Shown here one piece after another: positions 37,497-45,831 of a stretch of DNA of 64,000 nucleotides; positions within the stretch are counted from its first letter, which is position 1; each line of letters begins with the position of its first letter. Both the position numbers and the translations under genes were made by a program. Source of the DNA: Kitasatospora sp. NA04385 (GTDB lineage Bacteria; Actinomycetota; Actinomycetes; Streptomycetales; Streptomycetaceae); assembly GCF_013364235.1 (NCBI RefSeq), contig NZ_CP054919.1, forward strand, positions 6,765,728-6,829,727. The letters run 5' to 3'. A model generated the notes under the pieces. That model was not told the origin of the DNA, made no database searches, and worked only from the letters and a program-made list of their open reading frames with translations.

Positions 37497-38322
37497 CTAC
37501 TCGCGGGCCGGTTCCCCGGTCAGCAGGCGCCGCTTGGCGAGGGCGAACTCCTCGGCGGTGAGCGCACCGTCCAGGTGCAGCCGGTGCAGGCGCCCGATCC
37601 GGTCGGGCAGGTCGGCGTCCTCCCGCGGGGCGTCCGGGTCGTCGAGCTCCAGGCGGACGTCGGTCGGGGCCCCGGGCAGGAACCGGACGGTGCCCGTGGC
37701 GCCGGGCCGGGGACGGGAGTGGGCCGGGAAGGAGACCGGGCGCTCCGCCTCGTGCTCGACGCCCCCGGCCTCGTAACGCACCGTCAGGGTGGCCCAGTAG
37801 CGGCCCTCGTGGTTCGGCTCGTCGGAGATCCGGTCGACCCGGACCACGGTGCCCCGCGCGGTCTCTCCCTCGGCGCGGATCCGCCGCTCCAGCAGCGCCG
37901 CCTCCCGCTGCTCGGTCCGGTCCGCCAGCCACCACCGGCGCGAGTTGCGGGCCGCGGGCACCGACCCCGCCGCCGCCAGCAGCGCGCCCCGCGAGCGGCC
38001 AGCCGCCCCAGCCGCCCGCCGCCGCGCCACCCGCCCCCAGCGCCGTCCCCGCCAGCACGGCCGTGCCCGCGCCGAACACCGGGACACCGCCGTCCGGTCC
38101 GCCGCCGCGGGCGATCAACTGCCCGCACACGAACGCCAGGAACGTGCCGAACAGCGCCAGCCCCGCCAGCACCCACCCCTCGGCGGCGGGCTGGGACAGC
38201 TGCGCCCGGGCCGCCCCGAAACCGCCCGCCGCCACCAGGGCCGCGAAGAACCCGGCACCGAACCAGCGCCCGCCCGAAAGGCCCGGCCAGCGCGGCTCGT
38301 CCGGGACCACCGTGTCGTCCAT
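37497..38322 (-). pseudogene. SHOCT-domain membrane protein, frameshifted
   Basis: From ATG 38322 one frame gives MDDTVVPDEPRW and three hydrophobic helices (FGAGFFAALVAAGGFG, GWVLAGLALFGTFLAFVCGQL, GAGTAVLAGTALGAGG). Near 37985-38010 the coding signal moves to another frame, giving LLAAAGSVPAARNSRRWWLADRTEQREAALLERRI, a beta-domain (GTVVRVDRISDEPNHEGRYWATLTVRYEAGG) and a C-terminal SHOCT helix pair (DRIGRLHRLHLDGALTAEEFALAKRRLL). A single missing or extra base in GC-rich sequence accounts for it. The intact protein would have about 274 residues and resemble DUF3592/SHOCT surface proteins of unknown function. Confidence 0.6.
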
Positions 38323-38440
38323 GGGCGTGATGCTAGCGGCCGCAGGTGAATGGTCCAGTCCAATGTCGATGGCTCGATTCCCGGCGGGCGGGCCGGGCCC
38401 GGCGGATACTCGACGCCATGACCGAGCAGCCGCCCTCGCC

Positions 38441-38950
38441 GCCCTTGCCGCTTTCGTCGTCCCGTTGTTCGTGGATGCCTGGTCCGGGCTCGGGTCTGGT
38501 TCCCCGGTGAGCCGAGCCGCCGGGCACCAACCGTACCTGGACGTCGAGTTGGCCGCTGCCCTGGCCGCGCGCGGCGGCGTGCCCGCCCCGCTGGCCTCCG
38601 ACGCCCTGGCCGAGCAACTGCCCTTGCCGTCCCGTTGTTCGTGGATGCCTGGCTCGGGCTCGGGTCAGGTTCCCCGGTGAGCCGAGCCGCCGGGCAGCAG
38701 CCCCACCTGGACGTCGAGTTGGCCGCTGCCCTGGCCGCGCGCGGCGGCGTGCCCGCCCCGCTGGCCTCCGACGCCCTGGCCGAGCAACTGCCCTTGCCGT
38801 CCCGTTGTTCGTGGATGCCTGGCTCGGGCTCGGGTCAGGTTCCCCGGTGAGCCGAGCCGCCGGGCAGCAGCCCCACCTGGACGTCGAGTTGGCCGCTGCC
38901 CTGGCCGCACGCGGCGGCGTGCCCGCCCCGCTGACGCCCGACGCCCTGGC
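38441..38950. repeat. 170-bp tandem triplication over a hydrolase 5' end
   Basis: Three copies (from about 38441, 38611 and 38781) share nearly identical sequence, e.g. CCCGTTGTTCGTGGATGCCT at 38461, 38631 and 38801. The third runs into the hydrolase gene and diverges after about 38930. The period is not a multiple of three. Each copy repeats the GTG start and first codons (VSRAAG...LDVELAAALAARGG), but the first two soon hit stops. This fills the gap of about 520 bp before the gene. Confidence 0.9.
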
Positions 38951-39818
38951 GCAGTGGCAGCGTCGGGACGCCGCCCGGCGGCCCAGGCCGACCCTGCGGC
39001 AACTCGCCGACGGCGGGCGCTTCGAGGCCACCGAGCACGACGCCGACGGCACCCCGCTGGTCGCCGCCCGCCCGGCCGGGGCGCACGGGCCGTTGCCCGC
39101 GCTGCTCTACCTGCACGGCGGCGGCCTGATCGGCGGCAACGCGTACGCCGTCCTGCCACGCGTGCTGCGGGAGTCGGCCGAGCCGCTCGGGCTGGCCGTG
39201 CTCTCCGTCGACTACCCGCTGGCCCCCGCCGCCCGCTACCCCGCCCCGCTGCACGCCTGCCGCACCGCCCTGCACTGGGCCGTCCGGCACGCCGAGCGGT
39301 TGCGGATCGACCCCGGGCGGATCGTCCTCGCGGGCAAGAGCGCCGGTGGCGGGCTGGCCGCCGCGCTCGCCCTGCTGCTGCGCGACGAGGGCGGTCCGGC
39401 GCCGCTCGGCCAACTGCTGCTCAGCCCGATGCTGGACGACCGCGGCACCACCGCCTCCACCCGGCAGGCCGCCGGGCACGACACCTGGGACGCCGTCTCC
39501 AACGCCACCGCCTGGCAGGCCGCCCTCGGCCCGCTGTACCGCGCCCCCGACCTCCCCCCGTACGCCGCCCCCGCCCGGGCCCGCGACCTCTCCCGACTGC
39601 CCCCCGCCTACCTGGAGGTCGGCTCCGCCGAGACCTTCCGCGACGAGGTCACCGCCTACGCGCACGCCCTCTGGCGCGACGGAGCCCCCGCCGAACTCCA
39701 CGTCTGGCCCGGCGCCTGCCACGGCTTCGACACCCTCGCCCCGGCCGCCGCGATCAGCCGCACGGCGGTGGCAGCCCGCCGCGACTGGCTGCGGCGACTG
39801 CTCGGCCCGGCCGACTGA
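38847..39818 (+). CDS. alpha/beta hydrolase (hormone-sensitive lipase type)
   Basis: The 323-residue HSL-family esterase shows the oxyanion motif LYLHGGGLIGGNAY, then VDYPLAPAARYPAPLHACRTAL, nucleophile GKSAGGGLAA, the acid region LEVGSAETFRDEV, and the catalytic His in CHGFDTL. It acts on short acyl esters; the natural substrate is unknown. The start is ambiguous because the first 30 codons lie in the third copy of the 170-bp repeat: GTG 38847 keeps the repeat's own start, while TTG 38805 gives 14 more residues of doubtful sequence. Upstream copies could produce short abortive peptides. Confidence 0.82.
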   Translation: MSRAAGQQPHLDVELAAALAARGGVPAPLTPDALAQWQRRDAARRPRPTLRQLADGGRFEATEHDADGTPLVAARPAGAHGPLPALLYLHGGGLIGGNAYAVLPRVLRESAEPLGLAVLSVDYPLAPAARYPAPLHACRTALHWAVRHAERLRIDPGRIVLAGKSAGGGLAAALALLLRDEGGPAPLGQLLLSPMLDDRGTTASTRQAAGHDTWDAVSNATAWQAALGPLYRAPDLPPYAAPARARDLSRLPPAYLEVGSAETFRDEVTAYAHALWRDGAPAELHVWPGACHGFDTLAPAAAISRTAVAARRDWLRRLLGPAD

Positions 39819-39927
39819 GCCCGCCCAGGGCGCGTATGCCCGGCCTCGTCCTCGAGGGCCGGTCGTGTGTTGCGCCCCGCCGCGATGCTCCTACCCGCGG
39901 TCAGGTCTCCTGCCGCCACACCTCGAC

Positions 39928-40393
39928 AGCAGTCGTCGCGCTCGATCGCGCGACGGGCGGGCTGCTGCCACGACCGGACGAGGCGCTTGAGCAGATGCCA
40001 CGTGCCCCCGACGGGGTACGAGACGTGGAACAGCCGGCCGATCAGCGTCTTGATCCGCGCGAGCGTCCACCGCCGGTCCGCCCACCCGTGTGCGAGCGGG
40101 CCACGCTCCAGCTCCCTTTCCAGCCTGGTGGGCCGGCCAGGTCCGAGCCCCGGGCGCCTTGGGGATCCCTTCGACCGGACGGCGACCTTTCCATGCTCGC
40201 GCCAGGCCCGCCGCCACCGCTCGACCGACTGCTTGTTCACCCGCAATGCGGCAGCGATCTCCCTGTTCTTCCGCCCCGGCTCGAAGCGTTCCACGGCCTG
40301 CAACCGGATCCGCTCCCGCGCAGCCCTCTCGGCGCCGGTCGGCCCGCCGCCCTGCGCGTACCTCACGCCGACAGAGCTACTGGAGGAGACCAC
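39928..40393 (-). mobile_element. IS630-type transposase, 5' fragment
   Basis: The minus strand encodes the DNA-binding front of an IS630-like transposase: ERFEPGRKNREIAAALRVNKQSVERWRRAWREHGKVAVRSKGSPRRPG, then RELERGPLAHGWADRRWTLARIKTLIGRLFHVSYPVGGTWHLLKRLVRSWQQPARRAIERDD. Similarity stops near 39928, the DDE catalytic domain is absent, and the open frame continues only as noise. No intact terminal inverted repeats are seen. It is a truncated insertion remnant in a region with lower GC than its surroundings. Confidence 0.75.
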
Positions 40394-40549
40394 TCACCAT
40401 CAGGCAAACAGCCCCGACATCACCCTTTCAGGTCCCGCAGTACTCCAGCCGTAGATCGTGATCTTCGTCGCTGAGTCGTGGCCTCCGACGCGGCGCGATG
40501 TCCGGGGTCGGTGCAGTGCGTGGTCGGTCGACCGGCTATCTTGCCGGGC

Positions 40550-41257
40550 ATGCAGGCAGTGGACTGGAACGAGGTGCGGGATCGGACTGTTGCGCTCTAC
40601 GCACGGCAGGGAATGGGCGTCGACAGACGTGGTGGTCTCCCAGGAGCCCTGAGTGAGACGCAAGTACGCCAAGCAGAGGACCAGTTCGGCGTGACGTTCC
40701 CCGACGACTATCGCCAGTATCTGCTCAATGTCAGCGCCGGCGGCTGGGTGCGGACACTGCGGTTCGACGGGGCGCGCTGGGACTGGGTCGGCGCCCGATA
40801 CGAGGACCATGCGAAGCTGCACGTTCCCTTCCCCGACCACGACAGCGCGCTCGCGGCAAGCGATGACGTCTGGGAGAGCGAGCCGAAGCGGGAGGACCAT
40901 GTCTCCGATGCGGCTTACCGAGCTGATCACGACGCTTGGGAGGAGGCCGCGGATGCGGCTGAAGCCGCTCGGACCACCGGAGCCGTCTTCCTCGTCGACC
41001 ACGGCTGCGCCTTCTCCGCGCTCCTGGTGGTCAGCGGGCCCATGCGAGGAACCATGTGGTTCGACGGGCGCGCTACGTGCGATCGCCTGAACCCGCTGTT
41101 GAACGATGACCGCCAGGCCGCAACCTTTGCGGAGTGGTACCTCGACTGGCTCGCTCACGAGGAGTCACTGACGACGCCCGAACAGCACCATGCCGCTTAC
41201 CGGAGATGGAACGCAGGCGTAGGTACGCCCATCTGGCTCCGCTGGTTCGACGAGTAG
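40550..41257 (+). CDS. SMI1/KNR4 (SUKH) family protein
   Basis: The 235-residue protein has the SUKH core: LSETQVRQAEDQFGVTFPDDYRQYLLNVSAGGWV near the N-terminus, then a long acidic middle (WESEPKREDHVSDAAYRADHDAWEEAADAAEAA) and GAVFLVDHGCAFSALLVVSGPMRGTMWFD. SUKH proteins serve as immunity factors against contact-dependent or polymorphic toxins. The ATG at 40550 is fixed by the short lead. GC content is lower than in neighbours, and it is flanked by IS630 and IS5 fragments, so it was probably acquired. No toxin gene remains beside it. Confidence 0.85.
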   Translation: MQAVDWNEVRDRTVALYARQGMGVDRRGGLPGALSETQVRQAEDQFGVTFPDDYRQYLLNVSAGGWVRTLRFDGARWDWVGARYEDHAKLHVPFPDHDSALAASDDVWESEPKREDHVSDAAYRADHDAWEEAADAAEAARTTGAVFLVDHGCAFSALLVVSGPMRGTMWFDGRATCDRLNPLLNDDRQAATFAEWYLDWLAHEESLTTPEQHHAAYRRWNAGVGTPIWLRWFDE

Positions 41258-41519
41258 AGTCCGAGACGCCGGCTGGAGCGATCAACGCCTTCCCATTCTG
41301 CCGTGCCGATGCCCTGGCCTTCTTCTTCCCACCAGTTCACACGCCGCGTGATGTGCGCGTCGTGGCCCATGGCTGGCAAGGTTGAACCGGGAGACCGACA
41401 TGATCGCGAAGTCCCACCGGAGTACTGGGAACCGTCCGGCCGATCACGCGACTGTCGGCTGGTCGGATCGTTGGTGCGATCTGCCGGAGTGGTTCGGGCT
41501 GGGCAGGCTCCGCAAGAGG

Positions 41520-41730
41520 CCCGGCGGTGTCGCGGCCGACAAGGCGTACAGCAACGGCCCTTGCCGTCAGTGCCTGCGGCGCCCCGGCATCCGGCACGCG
41601 ATCCAGGAGAAGGCCGACAGCCGGACCGCCCGCCTGTGCAAGGGATCGCACAGTGGACGGCCACCGGGCTTCGACGAGGAGCGGTACAAGGAGCGCAACA
41701 CCGTTGAGCGGGCCATCCAGCTCACGCCGG
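41520..41730 (+). mobile_element. IS5-type transposase, internal/C-terminal fragment
   Basis: The plus strand carries PGGVAADKAYSNGPCRQCLRRPGIRHAIQEKADSRTARLCKGSHSGRPPGFDEERYKERNTVERAI, the DDE-domain segment (D-K-A-Y) and the E-R-Y-x-x-R-N-T-V-E-R block of IS5-family transposases. The reading frame is lost after VERAIQ, and the N-terminal half is missing. The rest of 41258-41780 has no gene; 41300-41500 may contain more scrambled IS sequence. Confidence 0.75.
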
Positions 41731-41780
41731 TCTTCGACACACCTGAAGCCCAACGAGCAGCATGATCGGCCGGACGGCTC

Positions 41781-42323
41781 CTAGCCGGGCAGGCGGGTGT
41801 CGGTCCAGCCGGTGTCGGTCCAGCCGGTGGGGGTGCGGGTGTGGCGGCGGCGCAGGTGGTGGCGGTCGGGGGCCGCCTGCCAGAACTCGGCCTGGTCGGG
41901 GTGCAGGGCGTAGCAGTGCAGATCGGGGGCGGGGGTGGGGCAGGCGGGGGAGGGGCGGACCGGGCCGCGCAGGCGGACCTGGCGGCCGTGGGCGGGCCAG
42001 TAGGCGGTGAGGGCGGTGGCCGGGTGGGCGGCGAGCTGGCGGGCCTTGGGGGAGCCGGGGTCGGTCCAGAAGTGCCAGGCGGCGGTGGGGAGTTCGACGT
42101 CCCGCAGGACGAGCACCCGGGCGTCCGGGCGGCCCTCGGCGTCGACCGTGGCGAGCGTCAGCACCTGCGCGTCCGGGAGGCCGGCGGCCAGCGCGTCCAG
42201 CAGCCAGGCGGTGAACAGTTCGGCCGGGCCGGTGGGCGCGTGGTCCGGCGGCGGGTAGCCGGGGGCGGCCAGCACCGGGTGGGCGATCAGGGCGCGGACG
42301 AGGGGGGAGGGGGCGTCGGTCAC
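41781..42323 (-). CDS. pyridoxamine 5'-phosphate oxidase-family flavoprotein
   Basis: The 180-residue protein has the split-barrel FMN-binding fold: AQVLTLATVDAEGRPDARVLVLRDVELPTAAWHFWTDPGSPKARQLAAHPATALTAYWPAHGRQVRLRGPVRP, as in PNPOx-like oxidases. The C-terminus holds a short repeated GWTDT (15-bp DNA repeat at 41796-41826). It might be true PdxH or a related F420/FMN reductase, as the R-R and K residues for PLP binding are only partly recognisable. It overlaps the upstream gene by 4 nt, so the pair is co-translated. Confidence 0.75.
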   Translation of the reverse strand: MTDAPSPLVRALIAHPVLAAPGYPPPDHAPTGPAELFTAWLLDALAAGLPDAQVLTLATVDAEGRPDARVLVLRDVELPTAAWHFWTDPGSPKARQLAAHPATALTAYWPAHGRQVRLRGPVRPSPACPTPAPDLHCYALHPDQAEFWQAAPDRHHLRRRHTRTPTGWTDTGWTDTRLPG

Positions 42324-42619
42324 GGGTGCTCCGGGGGGAAGGGCGGTTGCGGCGGCGGGGAGCCGGGCGGCATCAGCACGCTGACCCGGTAGCTCGTCGG
42401 GTGGACCAGCCGCCCGCAGTGGACGTCCAGCCGCAGCCGGGACTCGTCGTACGGGGAGGAGGACGCGGTGCGCAGCCGGCGGACGTAGTCCCGGAACTCG
42501 TCGGCGTCCTGCGTCGAGTGGAGCAGGTGCCACTGCCAGCCCGCGTACGCCTCGGCCCGGCGGCGGTGGGTCTCCGCCTGCCGGCGCTTGCGCTTCCGTT
42601 GCCCTGGCACGGGAGACAC
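42320..42619 (-). CDS. hypothetical small basic-acidic protein
   Basis: About 99 residues: a very basic lead (GQRKRKRRQAETHRRRAEAYAG), then WQWHLLHSTQDADEFRDYVRRLRTASSSPYDESRLRLDVHCGRLVHPTSYRVSVLMPPG and a Pro-rich tail. I do not recognise a family. The stop overlaps the start of the PNPOx-like gene by 4 nt, which supports it as a real gene. The start is uncertain: GTG 42619 or 42610, or GTG 42670, which would lie 12 nt after a TAATAA -10-like box and be leaderless. Confidence 0.5.
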   Translation of the reverse strand: MSPVPGQRKRKRRQAETHRRRAEAYAGWQWHLLHSTQDADEFRDYVRRLRTASSSPYDESRLRLDVHCGRLVHPTSYRVSVLMPPGSPPPQPPFPPEHP

Positions 42620-42733
42620 ACTGGCGGTTGGCGCGGGCGGTGGCAAACGGGTTTGCGGGGCCGGAGTCACCCGATCGGGCGGCTTATTAGACTCGATGTT
42701 GATAAGAGTGGTCGAAACCCTTGTCGGGCCCGC

Positions 42734-42745
42734 TACCCGCGAGTA
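42734..42745. promoter_or_regulatory. TetR-type palindrome TACCCGCGAGTA
   Basis: The half-sites TAC(C/T)-C-G-CG-A-G-TA form a near-palindrome 70 bp upstream of the metal-dependent hydrolase gene, within an AT-richer spacer. TACTNGCGAGTA-like sites bind TetR-family regulators of lipid genes in actinomycetes. No TetR gene is near. Confidence 0.4.
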
Positions 42746-42815
42746 GTTTGCCGGTGTGCCCGCCGGACGGTCCCCGGGCCGCCCCCTCGTCCACCGCGCG
42801 TCAGGAGGCATCCCC

Positions 42816-43709
42816 ATGCCCCGCCCCACCCCGCCCGTCACCGTGCACGACAGCCTGGTGCTCGAACCGCGCGACGTGCACTTCGACTGGTCCGAACTGC
42901 CCCTGCACTGGATCCCCGACGAGCCGATGGCCACCCACACCATCAACGTCCTGCACCTGCTGCTGCCCGAGGGCGAGCGGTGGTTCGTCAAGGTGTTCAA
43001 GGACGCCCTGCCGCTGATCCGGGACGAGCAGCTGCGCGAGGAGGTGCTCGGCTTCATCGGGCAGGAGGCGATCCACGCCGAGGCCCACCAGGAGGTGCTC
43101 GACCACCTGCTCGGCCAGGGCCTCGACCCCCGCCCGTACGTCCGGCAGATCAGCTGGCTGTTCCACCGCGTCCTCGGCGACAAGCCCGGGCTGACCGCCC
43201 GCCAGCGCCGCGAGAACACCATCGAACGCGTCGCCTTCGTCGCCGCGATCGAGCACTTCACCGCCTTCCTCGGCAACTGGGCCCTCAACTCGCCCGGCCT
43301 CGACCGGGCCAAGGCCGACCCCACCATGCTCGACCTGCTGCGCTGGCACGGCGCCGAGGAGGTCGAGCACCGCAGCGTCGCCTACGACCTGATGCGCCAC
43401 CTCGACCCCGGCTACCTGCGCCGGGTCCGCGGCATGTTCGTCTCCGGACCGCTCCTGGTCCACCTGTGGATCCGCGGCGCCCGCTTCATGCTCGCCGCCG
43501 ACCCCACCCTGGAGGGCCGGATCGTCCCCACCTGGCGCGAGGCCCAGCGCGCCGCGCGGCGCGGCCTGCTCCCCGAACCGGGACGCTTCCTGCGCTCCGC
43601 CGCCCGGTACTTCGGCCCCCGCTACCACCCCACCCGCGAGGGCAGCTCCTCCCAGGCGCTCGCGTACCTGGCGAAGTCGCCCGCGGCGAAAGCCGCCGCG
43701 ACGCACTGA
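42816..43709 (+). CDS. metal-dependent hydrolase (PF10118-type, diiron-like)
   Basis: The 297-residue helical protein has repeated E-x-x-H pairs typical of ferritin-like metal sites: FIGQEAIHAEAHQEVLDHLL, VAAIEHFTAFLGNWAL and WHGAEEVEHRSVAYDLMRHL. This is the pattern of the predicted metal-dependent hydrolase family PF10118, whose chemistry may be oxygenase rather than hydrolase. AGGAGG lies 8 nt before the ATG at 42816. It heads a plus-strand cluster with a ferredoxin reductase, consistent with an electron supply to a diiron site. Confidence 0.8.
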   Translation: MPRPTPPVTVHDSLVLEPRDVHFDWSELPLHWIPDEPMATHTINVLHLLLPEGERWFVKVFKDALPLIRDEQLREEVLGFIGQEAIHAEAHQEVLDHLLGQGLDPRPYVRQISWLFHRVLGDKPGLTARQRRENTIERVAFVAAIEHFTAFLGNWALNSPGLDRAKADPTMLDLLRWHGAEEVEHRSVAYDLMRHLDPGYLRRVRGMFVSGPLLVHLWIRGARFMLAADPTLEGRIVPTWREAQRAARRGLLPEPGRFLRSAARYFGPRYHPTREGSSSQALAYLAKSPAAKAAATH

Positions 43710-43747
43710 AGCCGGCCCCGCCCACCCGCGACCGGCGGCTGCCCGCA

Positions 43748-43830
43748 TGCGGACGGCCGTCCGCGCCCGGACGGCCGTCCGCGCCCGGACGGCTGTCCAC
43801 GTACGGGCGGCTGTCCGTGCCCGGACCCTA
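43748..43830. repeat. 18-bp GC-rich tandem repeat around GGACGGCCGTCC
   Basis: Four to five drifting copies of CCCGGACGGCCGTCCGCG lie between the hydrolase and reductase genes; GGACGGCCGTCC is itself a palindrome, so several alternate hairpins can form. Confidence 0.6.
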
Positions 43831-43907
43831 ACCGCGTCCCGTCCCCCCTCGCGCAGTTCCCCGCGCCCCTGGCTTCGCAGCCCCTCTCCCGATGGAGCCG
43901 TGCCCCC

Positions 43908-44987
43908 ATGGATCTCGAAACGCCGCCCCCCGACCTCTACGGACGGCCGCGGGCCGACCGCTTCTTCGCCCGGCTGACCGCCTTCGGCGACTGGTACAGC
44001 CCCGCGCTGGGCCGGCCCGGGCTGCGGCGCAGCCCGCGCCGGGGGGAGGCGCGGGGGGTGCCGCCGCTGTACCTGGTGGTGGTCTCGCACCGGGTGGTGG
44101 CCGAGGACGTGGTGGAACTGCGGCTGGCCGACCCGTCCGGGGGGACGCTGCCGGCGTGGCAGCCGGGGGCGCGGATCGTGCTGACCCTGCCGTCCGGACG
44201 GGAGCGCCACTACTCGCTGTGCGGCGACCCGGCCGACCGGCACGCCTACCGGATCGCGGTGCGCCGGATCGCGGACGGCGGCGGGGGCTCCGTCGAGGTG
44301 CACGACGCGCTGCACGTGGGCGTGCGGCTGCGGGTGCGCCGGCCGCGCAACGGCTTCGCGTTCTGCGGGGAGGAGAAGGTGCTGTTCCTGGCCGGCGGCA
44401 TCGGCGTCACCCCGTTGCTCCCGATGGCCCGGGCCGCCCAGCGGGCGGGCGTCGACTGGCGGTTGGTGCACACCGGGCGCACCGCCGCCGCGCTCCCGTT
44501 CACCGCCGAGCTGACCGCGCTCGACCCGGCCCGGGTGACCGTCCGCACCGACGACGCGCACGGCGTCCCCGACGCGGCCGAACTGCTCGCGCATGCGCCC
44601 CGGGGCGCCGCCGTCTACGTGTGCGGGCCCGCGCCGATGCTGCTCGCCGTCCAGCGCGCGCTGCCCGCCTCGCCCGCCGCCGCGCTGCACTTCGAACGCT
44701 TCGGGGCCGCGCCGGTCCAGGGCGGCCGCCCGTTCTCCCTCCGGATCGGTGACACGACACTGACCGTCCCGGCGGACCGCTCCGCCCTCGACGTCGCCCG
44801 CGAGGCGCGCCCCGACCTGCCGTACTCGTGCCGGCAGGGCTTCTGCGGCACCTGCGTGCTCAAGGTGTCCGCCGGGACGCCCGAGCACCGCGACCGCCGC
44901 CTGACCGCGGAGCAGCGGGCGGCCGGCCTGCTGCTGCCCTGCGTGTCCCGGGCCGCCGAGGGCGAGACCCTCGTCCTGGAGGTGTGA
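43908..44987 (+). CDS. ferredoxin reductase, phthalate dioxygenase reductase (VanB) type
   Basis: The 359-residue protein has three domains: FMN/FAD barrel with the flavin motif RHYSLCGDP near residue 100, NAD-binding domain with VLFLAGGIGVTPLLPMA near residue 160 and VYVCGPAPMLLAV, and a C-terminal plant-type [2Fe-2S] domain with CRQGFCGTC near residues 308-316 plus the fourth Cys in LLLPCVS. This order (reductase first, ferredoxin last) is that of one-component PDR/VanB electron suppliers. It probably feeds the ferritin-like protein encoded just upstream. Confidence 0.9.
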   Translation: MDLETPPPDLYGRPRADRFFARLTAFGDWYSPALGRPGLRRSPRRGEARGVPPLYLVVVSHRVVAEDVVELRLADPSGGTLPAWQPGARIVLTLPSGRERHYSLCGDPADRHAYRIAVRRIADGGGGSVEVHDALHVGVRLRVRRPRNGFAFCGEEKVLFLAGGIGVTPLLPMARAAQRAGVDWRLVHTGRTAAALPFTAELTALDPARVTVRTDDAHGVPDAAELLAHAPRGAAVYVCGPAPMLLAVQRALPASPAAALHFERFGAAPVQGGRPFSLRIGDTTLTVPADRSALDVAREARPDLPYSCRQGFCGTCVLKVSAGTPEHRDRRLTAEQRAAGLLLPCVSRAAEGETLVLEV

Positions 44988-44988
44988 G

Positions 44989-45831
44989 GTGCCGCAGCCG
45001 CCGCGATTCCGCTACGACGAGCGCGACCTGGCGAAGTTCCGCGAGGTCCAGCAGCTCGCCTACCACTGCGCCGAGCAGGTCGCCGCCTGGATCGAGCCCG
45101 GCGTCACCGAACGCCAGGCCACCGCCGAGCTGCGCCGCTGCCTGGTGCGCGCCGGGGTGCAGGACTTCTTCCACGTGCCGTTCGCCTGGTTCGGCGACCG
45201 CACCGCCTTCCGGCACTTCCACACCCCGCTGCAGTTCTTCGCCGGCTCCCGGGTGCTCGCCGAGGGCATGCCGTACGTGCTGGACTGCGCCCCCGTGGTG
45301 GACGGCTACACCGCCGACATCGGCTACGGCGGCAAGGTCGGCGAGAACCCCGTCTGGGACCTGCTCGCCAAGGACCTCAAGGTCTACCGCGAGCTGATCC
45401 TGCGCGAGGTCCGGGCCCGCAAGCCGCTCGCCGAGGTGTACGCCGCCGTCGACGCCCAACTCGCCGCGCACGGCTACGACAACCGGCACCAGGTCTACCC
45501 GGGCCGGGTGATCGGCCACCAGGTGACCCGGAACACCGCCCGCGGCCCGGCCGGGGTCAACCTGTTCGGCTTCGGGGTGCGTACGCTGCAGACCCTGGGA
45601 CGCGAACTGGTGAAGGAGCGCCTGGAGGGCAGGTCCCCGCTGTGGGCGGGCGGCCGGGCCTCCCGGCACGCCCCGACCCCGGGCCTGTGGGCGGTCGAGC
45701 CGCACATCGGCTTCCGCGACGTGGGCATCAAGTTCGAGGAACTCCTCGTCGTCACCGACGAGGACGCGTACTGGCTCGACGACGACCTGCCGCACGTGCG
45801 GCGCTGGGCACTCCAGGAGGACGCAGCATGA
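44989..45831 (+). CDS. M24-family (creatinase/prolidase-like) protein
   Basis: The 280-residue pita-bread-fold protein starts at a GTG one base after the reductase stop, with GGAGGT inside the end of that gene. Metal ligands are partly recognisable: DCAPVVDGYTADIGYGG (two Asp), GHQVTRN (His), WAVEPHIGF (Glu) and KFEELLVVTDED (Glu). It may be a dipeptidase or a non-peptidase relative; the operon context (redox and epoxide-hydrolase-like enzymes) suggests a small-molecule substrate. It overlaps the next gene by 4 nt. Confidence 0.82.
   Translation: MPQPPRFRYDERDLAKFREVQQLAYHCAEQVAAWIEPGVTERQATAELRRCLVRAGVQDFFHVPFAWFGDRTAFRHFHTPLQFFAGSRVLAEGMPYVLDCAPVVDGYTADIGYGGKVGENPVWDLLAKDLKVYRELILREVRARKPLAEVYAAVDAQLAAHGYDNRHQVYPGRVIGHQVTRNTARGPAGVNLFGFGVRTLQTLGRELVKERLEGRSPLWAGGRASRHAPTPGLWAVEPHIGFRDVGIKFEELLVVTDEDAYWLDDDLPHVRRWALQEDAA

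Noticed and set aside
39928-41730. Complete insertion sequences
   Set aside because: Both transposase stretches lack most of their catalytic domains and no terminal inverted repeats or target duplications are visible.
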